A stretch of 64,000 nt of DNA, taken from positions 19,311,703-19,375,702 of the forward strand of contig NC_135256.1 in assembly GCF_964204865.1 (NCBI RefSeq). The letters are read 5' to 3'. The notes below the pieces were generated by a model that saw only the letters and a program-made list of their open reading frames with translations, ran no database searches and was not told the origin of the DNA. Positions 38,672-50,500 of the stretch are shown here, piece by piece. Origin of the DNA: Styela clava. Taxonomy: Eukaryota; Chordata; Ascidiacea; Stolidobranchia; Styelidae. Each line of letters starts with the position of its first letter. The first letter of the stretch is position 1. The translations under genes and the position numbers were made by a program.

Positions 38672-41600
38672 ATGGCGTTTGCGCTTCTCTTCGCATTTTT
38701 ACTTTTCAATTCTGCATATGGAACAGGTAAAACGGATATTATTTATTCACGAAAATATTACATAAAAAATAAAAAAAATTCGCCTATTGAAATTAAAAGC
38801 AAATATTGAATATTTTTTGTTTTGTTTACCAAACTTTAAGACTATAACTCAAGGGTGGGCAACTTCTCTAGTCGGCGGGCCAGATGTAGAAAAATGAAGT
38901 TCTCGGCGGGCCAGATTATAACATGAATAGTATTCAATATCTTAATCACATATTTATTCGCTAATGCAAGAAAGAAAATTATAAATCGCGTTTAAAGTAG
39001 AAGTTTAAACTACAAAAACAAAATAGAGACAAAAAAACACATAATGACGTTATCATAATGTACTAAAAGTGTAATAATGTAATATTATAATGTACTGATG
39101 TACAGTCAGCGGGTCGGTCAAAATCTCATCGCGGGCCGGACGCAGCCCGCGGGCCGTATGTTGCTCACCCCTGCTATAACTCATTTATTAGACACACAGT
39201 CACGTGATTATTACCCGGCAATTTTATTTGGACCTTATTTTGTTTGTAAAAGAGAAATAAGTTCTTATCAGCGGCTTACGAAATCTTAATCTTATTATAT
39301 CCCTAACTAAGGATGTGGAGTGGATGACACATTCACATCGACTCCACCTCTATCTTTAAAGTTATGAAAAATTTGAAAGCTTCTGATTCGATCGTCACTT
39401 GTCAAAAAATCCAACTATGTAATATAGTGTTTCATCTTTCAAAATTGATATGAACAACTGTTTGATTTCTCATTTTTCAAAATATCAATGCTTTTTGGAA
39501 GATGATAAAATATTTCAAACTTTCAGAAAATGCCACAACTACCGCATTGTCGACGGATTCTGCCACAACACTCACGCCTATGATTACGACAGAAATTTCA
39601 ACCGATTGTGAAAATATTGAAAATAATTCCACAATTCCTTCATCATGTATAACTTCAACATCAGTTGCAGTGACCTCAACTCAGAATGCCAATAACTCAG
39701 TTCAGATCTCCACTCCTATATCACATATTAACACAACAACTCAGCCCAGCGAAGTTAACGCCACCTTTACGAACATATCGCCGTTACACACAACTGTATA
39801 CAGCACCGTAACAGAGGAATCAATTCAAGAAACAACGTTTACGTCACCAGTGACATTCCTCCAAACAATAACAGCATCAAGCAACAATGAAACAGAAACT
39901 ACAACTGATGAGGTATATAATGTTGGTTGACAAATAAATGAAAAAAAATAAGAACCTCATCGTTTTCCCAGCGTCTATATTATATTCGCTGTCCTTCATA
40001 ATGGCAATGATCAACATTATTTTGCAATATCTGGAACAAAAATATGGATCGATTCGCCAAATTGTGACTGTTCATTTTGTTATTGTAACAAATAATCGCT
40101 CTCTTCCCCAACTTTTAAACCCACCCTTATTTATTTTCACACCATTTAAAAATAAATGTATCTATTAGAAGCCGGTGATTTTTTTATATCTTGTCATAAT
40201 TCTCTCTGGCTAAGTGTCCAAATTATGCTGTTAATGTTAAAAAAAAACTGTGATTGATTCTCCACTGACTAATTTACGTTTCACTTCGATGGTAAATATT
40301 AATACTGAACTTCGTGTTGGTATATTTGTGGGTAGCTCTATTGCGATTCTATGAAATATATCATCTGCTTGAAAATAGCGAAACTTCTGATTTTTGCATT
40401 AAAATTTATCCCTCTTTGGACAAACACTGCTCAAAAATTTATAATTTAGAAATACTCACTCTCACTATAGCTATACTTAGACACTTCGCTGTTAGATTGC
40501 CTAACTTTCACACAGATGAGTTTAACATGTACATAGATTTATTTTCTATGATTCGGATTTCATTGTCTAGATCGATATTAATACGACCACTGCTAGTGCA
40601 TTGACTACATCAGTGACTGATTCGTTAACAACTCAGAATATAGAAGTCACAACTTCGTCCATGCCATCGAATGTTACCACTGCTACAACATATCCAACTA
40701 TAGTACAACGAATAAAGGTAAAAAAAATTATTATATATAATTGTAATTTACGTTTAAGCAAATTTTTCAGTAATGATGCTGTATCATTATATACATATTA
40801 TTTTATCAAGCTCTCAAGTTCTAGATTACTTTCAGCATAATATGAATCAAACACAACCAAATGAAAGTTATTATGCCTTCTCCAAATCCAAGCATACCTA
40901 AAATGGCTTCTAATGCTGCAATTGCTGTAGTTTCATTGAAGTCAATAGAATAATGACGCAATAGACGTCACTCATTATTCCCTAGCTAAAAGGTTTCTCA
41001 AGCTATGCGCGATATTTTACTCAACCTAATAATATGCTAAAAAAATTAGAATTTTAAAATATGCCTCGAGTTAAAGCAAAGTTATGCCTTTTGAGACGGA
41101 ATTATTTCATAATTTTGCATCAGGTTGGAGTTAATTTTGAAAATTTTGCTAACCGGGACAGACGTATAAACCGAGACGTATGGTTGGTCTTGTTATAAGC
41201 GTTTAGAAAATAAAATTAATCATTTTCCGAGTAGTTTACGGTTTCGTTGTTAGCAGAGGGGACCGAACCATATATATATATACATATATATAATTTGATA
41301 TTGAAATTGCTGGTGAGATCAAAAAAATTTATTGGTGTTATTTATGAATTCAGTTAATCTAGGGACAAACTTTTATGCGATCAACTGCATAGGTATAATT
41401 ATTTTATGAGGTTAATATGAAACTTTTGACAAAGACAAAAAACTTTCAGCAAATAATCTGATCCCTTTGACTGAAAATGTGCAAATTATCATATCACATG
41501 GGATAAATTTAAAAATATAATATTCGGAACTTGAATGCATTGCTGATGCCAGTTGACAACTCTTAGTTTAGTTTTAGTGTAAGATATTCTAGGCCTCTCA

Positions 41601-44600
41601 CCTGAACACAACATTAATTGAAGACTCACACTTTTGTAAAATCTGTATTTTATGTTATTGTAATGGTAAGTTCAAATTACAGTTACAATCAGGGCCGGTT
41701 TCAAGGCGATTGGACCCATTATATCAAATTGGACCCCGCATCTTGAAGGGGCCCCGCGCTAGTGGGGTCCTTCTTCTGTATTATTAGGCCCAAAATGCTA
41801 CTGAAAACGTAAAAATAAAAAGTGAAATAATCCTTTTCATAATATTAATTTGTTATGCATGATAAGTTTAGTAAATTATAATTATGTCACCATTAACAAT
41901 TAAATTCTTCTGTTCTGCTTTATTTCAGAAATTCTGATTAACATTTTTGGTACTGTTTTTTGAAAAAGCATTTGACTCAGAAAATATTTTGAATGACTTT
42001 GCTAATAAAATGTTATTGCCTATTTTGTCTTTCCTGATGTTTAAATTGAAACAATAAAAGCGTCTACATTATCTTAAATTTGTTTTATAGCAAGGACTAA
42101 ATGTCTATTTTTTTGTTTATTATGTATGTTTTTTTTATGAAATATAAACACCCACCATTAGATTTCTAACTGGGCCCCGCAGTTCCTCGCACCGGCCCCG
42201 AGTCACACATTTTACTCATTCACTATCTCATTGGAGATCTTATTGAAGTTTCTTTAACATTACCTATTTTTTCAATAACTTATATATATGTTGCTTGCAG
42301 GACATTTGGAACGAATCTCTCGAGAAACTAAACTTTAGTTCAACTTATTTGAATGAGACTGAAATGCTCGGCATCACGTCTTCTGGCCTTATTAACATCA
42401 TGGTCGAATATTTTCTGATGTCTAACGTAACGGAACTTGAGGTAATAGGATGTGATGTGCTGCTGCAGTGTTTCATATGTATTTTGATAGTTTATCACAC
42501 TCTCACACGTTTTAGATTATTCATTTAAAACGAGTAGGAGAGATTTCTTTTCGAAAAAAAGAAAAAAAAATTCGCCAATCGACTAACTGGGTCTTATTTT
42601 AAGAGAAGAACTTATATTAAAATCATTTTTAAAATTCAGGCTTGGTCTTATTTTCGGGGGAAATACGGTAATATAATATGAAGCTTTATAAGATATACTT
42701 TAGTAAAAGCAAAATTACCAATTTGATATTGAAATTTATTTCTTGTCCACTCTCTTTTTTTGATTATTGACATAATTTGTTATAACCATGCAAAAAATAA
42801 ATTGTTTTAGGTAAAGGTAAAAGACTCAGGAATAACAGACTTGGCAGCTCAAATTCTGATCGAAAAACCCACATTACTTGAATCAGAAATACGCGAGGAA
42901 TTCAATAGTTCACAAAACATAACTTTACACGTATTATTTTCAACCCTTTACTGGTTTCATGACGAGGTGTTGTCCAACATAGTCAACTTTCAACATCTGT
43001 CTGAGTCTTACACACCACCGTCGACATCTAGTGGTAACAATGGTACTGGGAATAGCACTTTGTCCGATGCAACCCCTGCAGGATTTATAGGTTACATTAT
43101 AAATAATGCTAATGAAAGTTCCCTACAAGACAGTATTTGCAAAGTTGCAAAAAACGAAGAAATTGTTCAGTCGATTTGTTCAACAATTTCGCCACCTACT
43201 ACGGCTGCCAGTAGTTTACCTGGTCCGGAGGTAAGGATGTACAACGCTTCAAATTGAGGAGTGTGCAAGTAGGTTTCAATTATGACGTTTCCATGAACGT
43301 GGTCCCTTGGCCCAGCAAACAACTCTTTGAAATATTTTTAAAACAACGCATACTTGAATGTGAAGTTAGTATTTACTTTCCCCCTTCAAGTAATGAATAT
43401 GTAAAATCGATTGAGATGATAGTTGCCAAGAGAAAAGTAATTTTACAACAACAACGATATTGCAAAGCGATGCATATGTACACTAGGTGTCCAAAAAATA
43501 AAAAAACAAATGTTTTATATCACATAGGGTCATATCCATAATATGATGAAGCACAGCATCTTGTCCTGTTATTAGCCCAGGTCAAGTATGAGAATAGTTA
43601 CCTACAACAAACGATGCTGCAAGTGTGCTATAAACTCAAATTTTACTGGTTTATTTTTAGATATTTGAGTCAACATGGAACAGCATTGTCAGTGACGTCA
43701 ATTACAGTTTTGTGTCCGCGGCACAAGTGCAGCAACTGCAGTCGATTACACCCAAAAATATGACAACTGCCTTAATTAATTACGTCAAAGAAATGACGAA
43801 CGACGAAATTAAGGTAAGTCGGGGAATATTGTGACAAACGAATAAAAAGAAATAGTTGAAATCTAACATATGCTATGGCTTATATTCACTTGCCTAACAC
43901 AAACAGTCCCCGAATTCGTAATAGAACTAAAATAGGGAAAATCGGAATAAAATTATGGCCTAACCCCAGTGGCGTAGCAAGACTCTCGTGGGCCCCCCCG
44001 CAAAAATATTTCGTCAAAAAGCATAACATGTCGTTCTAAAAAGGCTATGGTAACCTAAAATTTGCGCTTTCGTGTTAGCAAACTCATCCACCATCTTCGT
44101 CATATCATTTTTTTAATTTGCTTCAAAAATTAGTTGCTTAACTGTGATAATTGTCGTGTAAGTTTTGGAGGAAAATTCATTCACGCCGGCGCCATCACTT
44201 TTGGAGATTCAACACGCATCTGGTTTTCTTCCGATACCACCGGTGCTAGGCTTAATTCCTCCTCAGTTACGTTCGGTATTCCCAAGTCTAATTGTTTCAA
44301 TTTTGGTTTAAATATTTCGTTTATCTTGGTTACTTAAATAATTTTTTTCATATGTTCTTCCCCTTCTGCCCTTTTTCTTCGTTGCTGTGAGTCACTGAGA
44401 GTTTTTGCTTTCGACATCATTCTGACAGCCTTCGTAATTGTGCTGGTGCGATCAAACCACACGACGCCGAAAATCGACTCCGGCATTGTTACGTAACAAA
44501 ACGATTTGAGCAACACTAACATCAAATAGGATGTGCATTAATACTTTTGCAATGCAGCTTTTGCGGCCTAAATTTTAACCGCTTGGGGCCCCTTTTTGCG

Positions 44601-45467
44601 ACCGCGGGGGTTGCGGGGGTGGATGCTACGCCACTGCCTAACCCTAACCTGGCGCACATACTCCGGGAATACCAAAATTTCGACTATATGGTTTTTAGTT
44701 TGTTTGTCCACAAGGTAATGAGCTCTTTTCAATATATATACTTGGATTGTTAGCAATTGTTTTAATCTATCTTTCTGTAGAATCTTGTCGACCTAAATGT
44801 CACACAATACGTGAACAACCTTCTTAGAAAAAATGGACGACAAGTCGTCGACACCATTGGAGAAGAAGCTGTCCGAGAATTTGCAGGAAGTTCCGATAGA
44901 GAAGACGTATACTATGTGTATTCGAATTTATTAAATAAGTTATTCTCCAATACAACCAAATTTGAAGAAATTATTAGAGGATATATAAATAGTTCACCAC
45001 CAGCAAGACGCAGGAGAAGCATTTCGGATTGTGACCTGAGTACAATTAACCCTGGAGGCATTTGTTGTTACACAATTGTTACAGAAGGATCTGATGCAGA
45101 GGCACTCCGCGACGCGGTATGTGAAGAACTGAATGGGGGGAATGAATGCATGGACTCATTTACCATTGTCGAAGAAAATGAACTTCAATCTACTACAGCG
45201 ACAATTATTCCCATTTCACACGGTTTAACAACGTGGGAAATTGTCGGCATAGCTCTGGGTGCTTTTTTCGCCCTTTTGTTGCTTTTTCTATTATTGTTTT
45301 TTGTGTGGAAACGATGCATTCGACGGAAATCGAAAGTGAACCCACAAGCAAACTCTCAGCATTCCAGTTCTGAAATGGAAGAGCGTATGTCACACGGAAG
45401 CACCCGTGAACAGGCGCTAAGTAATGGTCACACAAGTCGAAGCACTGCGAGTTCTGCAAACCCATGA
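38672..45467 (+). CDS. Type I membrane protein, mucin-like N-terminus and two copies of an unknown ectodomain module
   Basis: Seven exons, phases agreeing: 38672-38726, 39527-39912, 40571-40717, 42301-42441, 42811-43230, 43661-43813, 44781-45467; 662 aa. Residues 1-18 are a signal peptide (LLFAFLLFNSAYG). About 20-196 is a Thr/Ser/Asn-rich region, likely O-glycosylated, with many NxT/S sites. Residues 197-383 (exons 4-5) and 384-575 (exons 6-7) align as two copies of one module: both start with an IW/TWNS-type helix, and later have P-[AG]-G followed by L-[QR]-D-[SA]-[IV]-C. RRRR-S at 510-514 is a furin-type site inside the second copy. The TM helix is about 586-609 (WEIVGIALGAFFALL), then KRCIRRKSK and a 45-residue Ser-rich tail. 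Adhesion or mucosal surface roles are plausible. No GAIN, SEA or EGF domain was recognised. Introns carry several DNA transposons. Confidence 0.8.
38850..39173. mobile_element. hAT-type non-autonomous element (324 bp), intron 1 of the mucin-like gene
   Basis: The left end is CAAGGGTGGGCAACTTC and the right end read inward is CAGGGGTGAGCAACATAC, both followed by GCGGGCC-rich sequence. The flanks are a perfect 8-bp duplication, CTATAACT (38842-38849 and 39174-39181). Confidence 0.9.
40892..41196 (+). mobile_element. Repeat R1, copy A (uninterrupted)
   Basis: About 300 bp matching the minus strand of 61925-62771. It runs from GCATACCTAAAATGGC to the GGGACAG/ACGTATGGT end, which looks like a hAT-type terminus (ACGTATGG next to CCGGGAC). 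It contains the site GCGATATTTTACTC, intact here but interrupted in copy B. It lies in intron 3 of the mucin-like gene. Confidence 0.7.
41690..42200. mobile_element. DNA transposon with CAGGGCCGG-type ends (511 bp)
   Basis: The left end is CAGGGCCGGTTTCAAG and the right end read inward is CGGGGCCGGTGCGAGG. GGGCCCCGC motifs lie just inside both ends. The flanks (GTTACAAT and GTCACACA region) match only partly, so the target duplication is uncertain. It lies in intron 3 of the mucin-like gene. Confidence 0.55.
42577..42671. mobile_element. Fragment of a CCGTATTT-ended DNA transposon
   Basis: Ends GGTCTTATTTTCGGGGG then AAATACGGTA, a terminal form common among metazoan DNA transposons (TACCGTATTT read inward). 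A further TACCGTATTTACTCG end is at about 59257. No second terminus was found here. Confidence 0.45.
43908..44680. mobile_element. Palindromic MITE fragment split by a hAT insertion
   Basis: 43908-43976 and 44645-44680 together match the interior of the palindromic MITE at 58926-59157, on its minus strand. The left part has CCGAATTCGTAATAGAACT and the right part CTAACCTGGCGCACATAC. The 660-bp element 43977-44636 separates them. Confidence 0.65.
43977..44636. mobile_element. hAT-type element with CAGTGGCGTAGC ends (660 bp)
   Basis: The termini are CAGTGGCGTAGCAAG and, read inward from the right, CAGTGGCGTAGCATCC. The flanks are a perfect 8-bp duplication, CCTAACCC (43969-43976 and 44637-44644). 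The minus strand carries a broken, protein-like frame (PESIFGVVWFDRTS, then QQRRKRAEGEE, ending near 44334, with a further open piece to about 44180), perhaps captured or ancestral coding sequence. It lies in intron 6 of the mucin-like gene. Confidence 0.85.
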
Positions 45468-45869
45468 AGATTCATTGGAGAGTTAAGTTAAAACGGGAAG
45501 AGTCTTGCGTGGCACGATGTCATGTTCCACCAGGGCTGTGGGATTCTGCGTCAAAACTGTCGATACGGAGTAAGAAACATTTCGGCAAGTACCCCAGTGA
45601 CCAAAAGACATCGCTCAATCCCACACGTTCACATTATTCTTCCACTTTACAAAAAATGATTTAATATTTGCTCTTTAATCCTTAAGACGTTGATTGTAAA
45701 TACTATATATGTTAAAGAATATCCCCCCATATATATAATTAGTTTGCAGTGATTTACCGCTGCTCATCCAGCCAGTCCATGCTAAGCCCGGGAATACTGA
45801 CGGCCGGGGCTATAATATGGGTCAAACTTTAGCATTTAACACATTTCACCTAAAACTGAAGCTCCAGCA

Positions 45870-46010
45870 CAGGGGTCGGGAACCTTTTTGGTCAAGAGAG
45901 CCATGAGATTTACATATTTCTAATTGCATTTCCGTGCGAGCCATATTGCAATTCTTTGCTTAACCATGCGTAAAATTAAAAGTCAACACATACAATGTCA
46001 ATATACATTT
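45870..46010. mobile_element. hAT left-end fragment
   Basis: CAGGGGTCGGGAACCTTTTT followed by AGAGAGCCATGAG is a typical hAT-type start. No right terminus was found, so the right limit is arbitrary. Confidence 0.5.
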
Positions 46011-46510
46011 AATGTGACTTCTGATGCTGCATGTTGTCGTTGGGGGACCTTGAACGACCGCTCACATCCTGGACAAGTTGAAATCTACGTTACTCATAAC
46101 CCTTCTTTCGTTGAGGCATCTCCGTAGTATTTTAAAAACTAGCTATGATAGTCTGATCTAAATATGACAAATGGACGAAAAGCTTTTCTCTATTGCTCCG
46201 CGACTCTATCGCTTTGTGATGTCGCAAAATATTTTCCAGAATCCCCCAGTTTTGTCTCAATTCTCTTAGATAACAGACATGCGCTGGGCGCGCGTTTTCA
46301 AACGTTTTGGCATATTTTCTGCCAAACTTGGCTATGAATGAGTTAAAAATCTCATAACAATAGTAAGCTTTCACCAAATTTCCTTGAAAAAAAGTATTTC
46401 TCATTGGTTGTATTATTTTATTTCTGTTCACCGGAAGAGTTCAACTAAGTACACATTGAAAGGAAATTTAAGCATTGAAGTATCATATGGAGATAAATAA
46501 AGGAGATATT

Positions 46511-46526
46511 GGGGGGGGGGGGGGGG
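46511..46526 (+). repeat. G16 homopolymer
   Basis: Sixteen consecutive G in an AT-rich setting. Length is likely to be polymorphic or inexact. Confidence 0.9.
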
Positions 46527-47293
46527 TATACGAAGTGATCTGATATCCTTGGTGTATGAACGCAAAGTGCAAGGGTGAGGTGTTGTAAAACAATAGGAAT
46601 ATGTTTGGAAATAATTAAAATTACTAATATACGCCAAATCCTTGTCTCGTAAGAAAATTTCCCATTTGAAGCATTACTTTGAAAATGTCATTGTGAATAA
46701 CAAATTTAATATTATAATATATATTCAGTGATGTCATAAACTTCTAAGTAAATGAGAAGCAGATAGCGATAGATATTCCGTGATTTAAAGTATGCGATTT
46801 AGATAGAAAATTTTCAGCAAACAGCAACTCTTCATTATTGAAATGAACAGGCCTGAAACCAAAATTAGATTTAATCAATTTAACATAACATTATTAAAAT
46901 ATTAATGACCAGTATGCCACTCAAAATGATCTCTTGATCTTGTTGTTGCATAGTATGCTATTAGAGGGAGTGTATATTTATATACTATCATTTATTATTT
47001 CATCTTGTTGTACATAACTTCTCACTGTTGTGCAACAAGATTTGTGAGCAGCAATACTGAACACAGTTGCCCTGTGTAAGTAAGTCAACAATAAGTACAA
47101 AGTGAGAGAGCTGCTCAGGTACTGGAACTATCAAATTGTGACATTCTAAAAAGTTGATGGCCACCAAATTCAGATTTATATTGCTTGTGAAAGAAATGTG
47201 TCCGTAACTCTGGAAAAAGGCGAATAGCGTATCAAAAGAATGTGACTCAATTTTGATGACAATATATGTGAAGACAAAAGAATCGTGCCACAA

Positions 47294-47432
47294 AGATTTA
47301 CATATTTATCCAAGGGCCGGCCGAAAGCCGACCCTATCATATGGAATTTGAACCTGCATACCCACGCAGGGTAACGAGAGATGCATTGGCGAGTGTACTT
47401 CTAATACATAGCATGATGTGTCACACCACCAA
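47294..47432 (-). mobile_element. SINE copy with internal deletion
   Basis: It matches the two ends of the SINE at 25057-25403 (AGATTTACATATTTATCC side and the tRNA-related head with the B-box region TTTGAACCTGC and CCACGCAGGGTAA) but lacks the body between them. It lies 100-240 bp downstream of the TPT1 stop, so it probably lies in the 3' UTR. Confidence 0.65.
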
Positions 47433-47531
47433 CTGCCTAATGTTCGGACATAGAAGAATACAAGTTTCACGATTTATGTAACTGTCAACTGTATGACCAA
47501 CAAAATAAGAAAAAACTTACACAAAAATGAT

Positions 47532-50500
47532 TCAGCATTTTTCCTTAATAAGGCCATCTTTGAAAAAAAGGAAGTATGGACATACAGCTCCATCCTCATA
47601 TACTGCAAATGCCTTACCACCATCATGATCCATTGATTTACCAGTATAAACCTAATAAAAGATTTTATGCGTAAGATTTTTGAATTGAGATATGAGCAGC
47701 AAGGCACACAATGGTGAATACTTATGTTGAAGTATGATGTTGAAATGTACATAATATAGTGATACAAGCATAGTGCAATTTTGGTTTCAGAATTTACAAG
47801 TTCCTTGGCAAACACTTTGTGAAGTCTAATGAGGTGACTAAAATATGCTTTTGCGTTGTTCGCAATATAATTATTGAAATTGTGAGGCTACAACATAATC
47901 TGAACATACATGAGTATCACATTTAATATAATTGTAAAGTCAATCCCAACCTCTATACATAAGTAAAACGGATGCACCCACGATCAAAGTAAATCAAATC
48001 GTTAAGTAAAACTCTACCTATAAAATTTATTCGTTATGGAAGCCCTTAAGTAGGTAGAAATTTCTGTAAGTAGGGACACATTTTACTCGTGAATGCCTTA
48101 ATAATCCATTTTAGTCCCCCACAAAACTCGGATATAATATTTGTGTTAATTATAATAATGGTTAAATCTTGTTACAAATACATGTTTAGAATTAGATTAC
48201 TGCTTAATAAATAGAAACGGTACAAATTATCTCAACTAAATTGAAATACACAATAATAATAGTAAAATATTTTTAATTAAAAACATCTTCGACGTTTTAT
48301 GAGCACTTCAAGTCGGCGATAATTAAAATCAATTTATGCAACTGTAATTTATTTTCGTAATTTGGATTTTTCGTACAGAGCCTTTACATAAAAAATTATT
48401 TCCAACATATACATTTAGTTCTATGAAATTGAAAGATAAATTTACAACTATATTCTTCGCCTTCTTGATCAGAAACAACGCACCAGCCGGGGATTTTTCC
48501 ATGAATTCCTTCTGCAATTCTTCGGTTTCCAGTTTGTTAAGAATTCTTAATATAAGCAATTTATAAAAAGAAATTATGCTTCCCATTTGACGTAAGGTTA
48601 TACTTTGAAAAATGCTTCTCTAGCCCATAAACTTTAAAAAGTTTTTCAGTTATCTCCATATTTCATTTTTACAAAAATCGGCTCTAAGCAATTGGAGGTC
48701 ATTGTGACAGCAAAACTCAGACTTTGCATTGGCTTACAGTTTGTTCCCTTATTTTTATCACTGTTGTGTAGTAATAATATTAACATATTCATGACATATT
48801 ATGACTTGAGGTTTTTTGGTAATTGTGGACAGCCTTTCTCTCGTTGGATCACAATCGAGAATTTACATACACGTTTGTTTCTCTCGCCGAGTCGACAAAC
48901 AGTATTATCGAAGGTTTTCATCAATCGAATAATAAACATCAATGTGTGACATATTTTTAGGCCACCTTTTTTTTTTAAATTCTGTCATAATTAGTAATTC
49001 TTCATAAAAGGTGATAAATTGAAAACAAAATACTGTAATTTCGACAGCGAAAACCAGAAGCAGTGATCGTAATTGTTGCTTGTCCTAAGCAGAAGGTAGA
49101 ACACTAATTTTTAAAAAGATCAAAAGAGATGCTACAACCTCCCAAAAACCAAACTTTTCTTCGTGCTTTTGGGGAGTTGATAAACATTTCTACAACCCAT
49201 AGGAATCGTTACGAATTAGAAACAAATGAAAAACCAACAAGCCATAATTAATAATAACAAAAGTAAATAATACACACAATAAAATAAACATTCATTAATT
49301 AATACAATTGTGAAATTCGCTGAAAACTCGATGTTGGCTCGTGAGATAAAGTAAATACTTTATAAAATATTGGTAATATTAATAATTTAACGATAACAAT
49401 TCTGTAACTCAGAATGATATATTATCAATAATTCCGAAGCAACACAGCTTCCGATAACCCAGCCCTAACAAGGGTATCATTTGTTTACAGACGCCTTCAC
49501 AGCTTTAATTTTCATGATATTACCGGTATAAATAATGACTTATGAGTAGTGACATTCTCCTTATTTATATTATTCCATCGCATATCAGGCCTAGGAGAAA
49601 AGTAGCATATGATTTTTTACAATATAGAAGTCTATGTACCCTGGTCTTGAGTACCAATAATTGTGAATAAATGTAAAAATAAAACATGGAATTATAAACG
49701 AGAATTTTGCAATTTCCACAATATCTCAGATGGCTGTATCACTCTTTCTGTAGCACATAGCTCATGATTAGAGCAAATTATAATACAACATTGCTCTTAA
49801 AAGTACTATCTATCAACTATAAACTTTTTTATATATTATTGCCACATAACAACCAAAGATGACAGGTTTCCCAATATATTGGTTTATTGGAGAAAAAGGC
49901 ATAAATCCAAAAAACACATAATTCATTGTTTGGCAATCAGTAGTTTTCAGTTCAACATGAATGCATGTATTACCATTTCAGTCTCAGCGAGACAGATACA
50001 TCAAAATGGAAGAAATTTGGAAGCATATTTTCCAGTTAGTATTTCACAATATTTTGTTTTGATGTTTTCGAGAAGAAACACGCACATAAATTGTACCCTG
50101 CAGCAAGAAAAAAACCGATGGGGAATTATTAATAAAATTAAAATATCTCAAACTCACGCCTTAAGGTATGCTCTCACAAGTGTCTTCAGACCAGCCTTAC
50201 TATAGTCCCCCGACTTAATAAGCTCGGATCTTAGAACAACATCGAAGTCCTTTATAACTGTATCCTCAGTCGCCTCACATTGTTCTTCTTGTGAAGGATT
50301 TCCGCCAATAAGGCTTTCATTGATTGAACAATCAACGCTTTCTAACTGCAATAAAGAGCTTACAGTTATTCCAGTATCAAAACTAATGTAATTTAAAACC
50401 TAATATTGACGAATAACTCACTCAGAAGTAAACTTAAAGGTTATCTTTATCCCTTTCACTATATTATGAATTTATGACTCACTGACATTTATTTTGGTTG

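Larger units (their letters stand above)
45468..47293. other. Intergenic region between the mucin-like gene and TPT1
   Basis: The convergent 3' ends of two genes face this stretch. It holds a hAT left-end fragment at 45870, a run of 16 G at 46511-46526 and a minus-strand AATAAA at 46991-46996 that could end TPT1 transcripts. Frames at 45924-46637 have no support. Confidence 0.4.

Noticed and set aside
49879..50205. 108-codon plus-strand frame
   Set aside because: Its right part is antisense to a real TPT1 exon, and the rest shows no motif.
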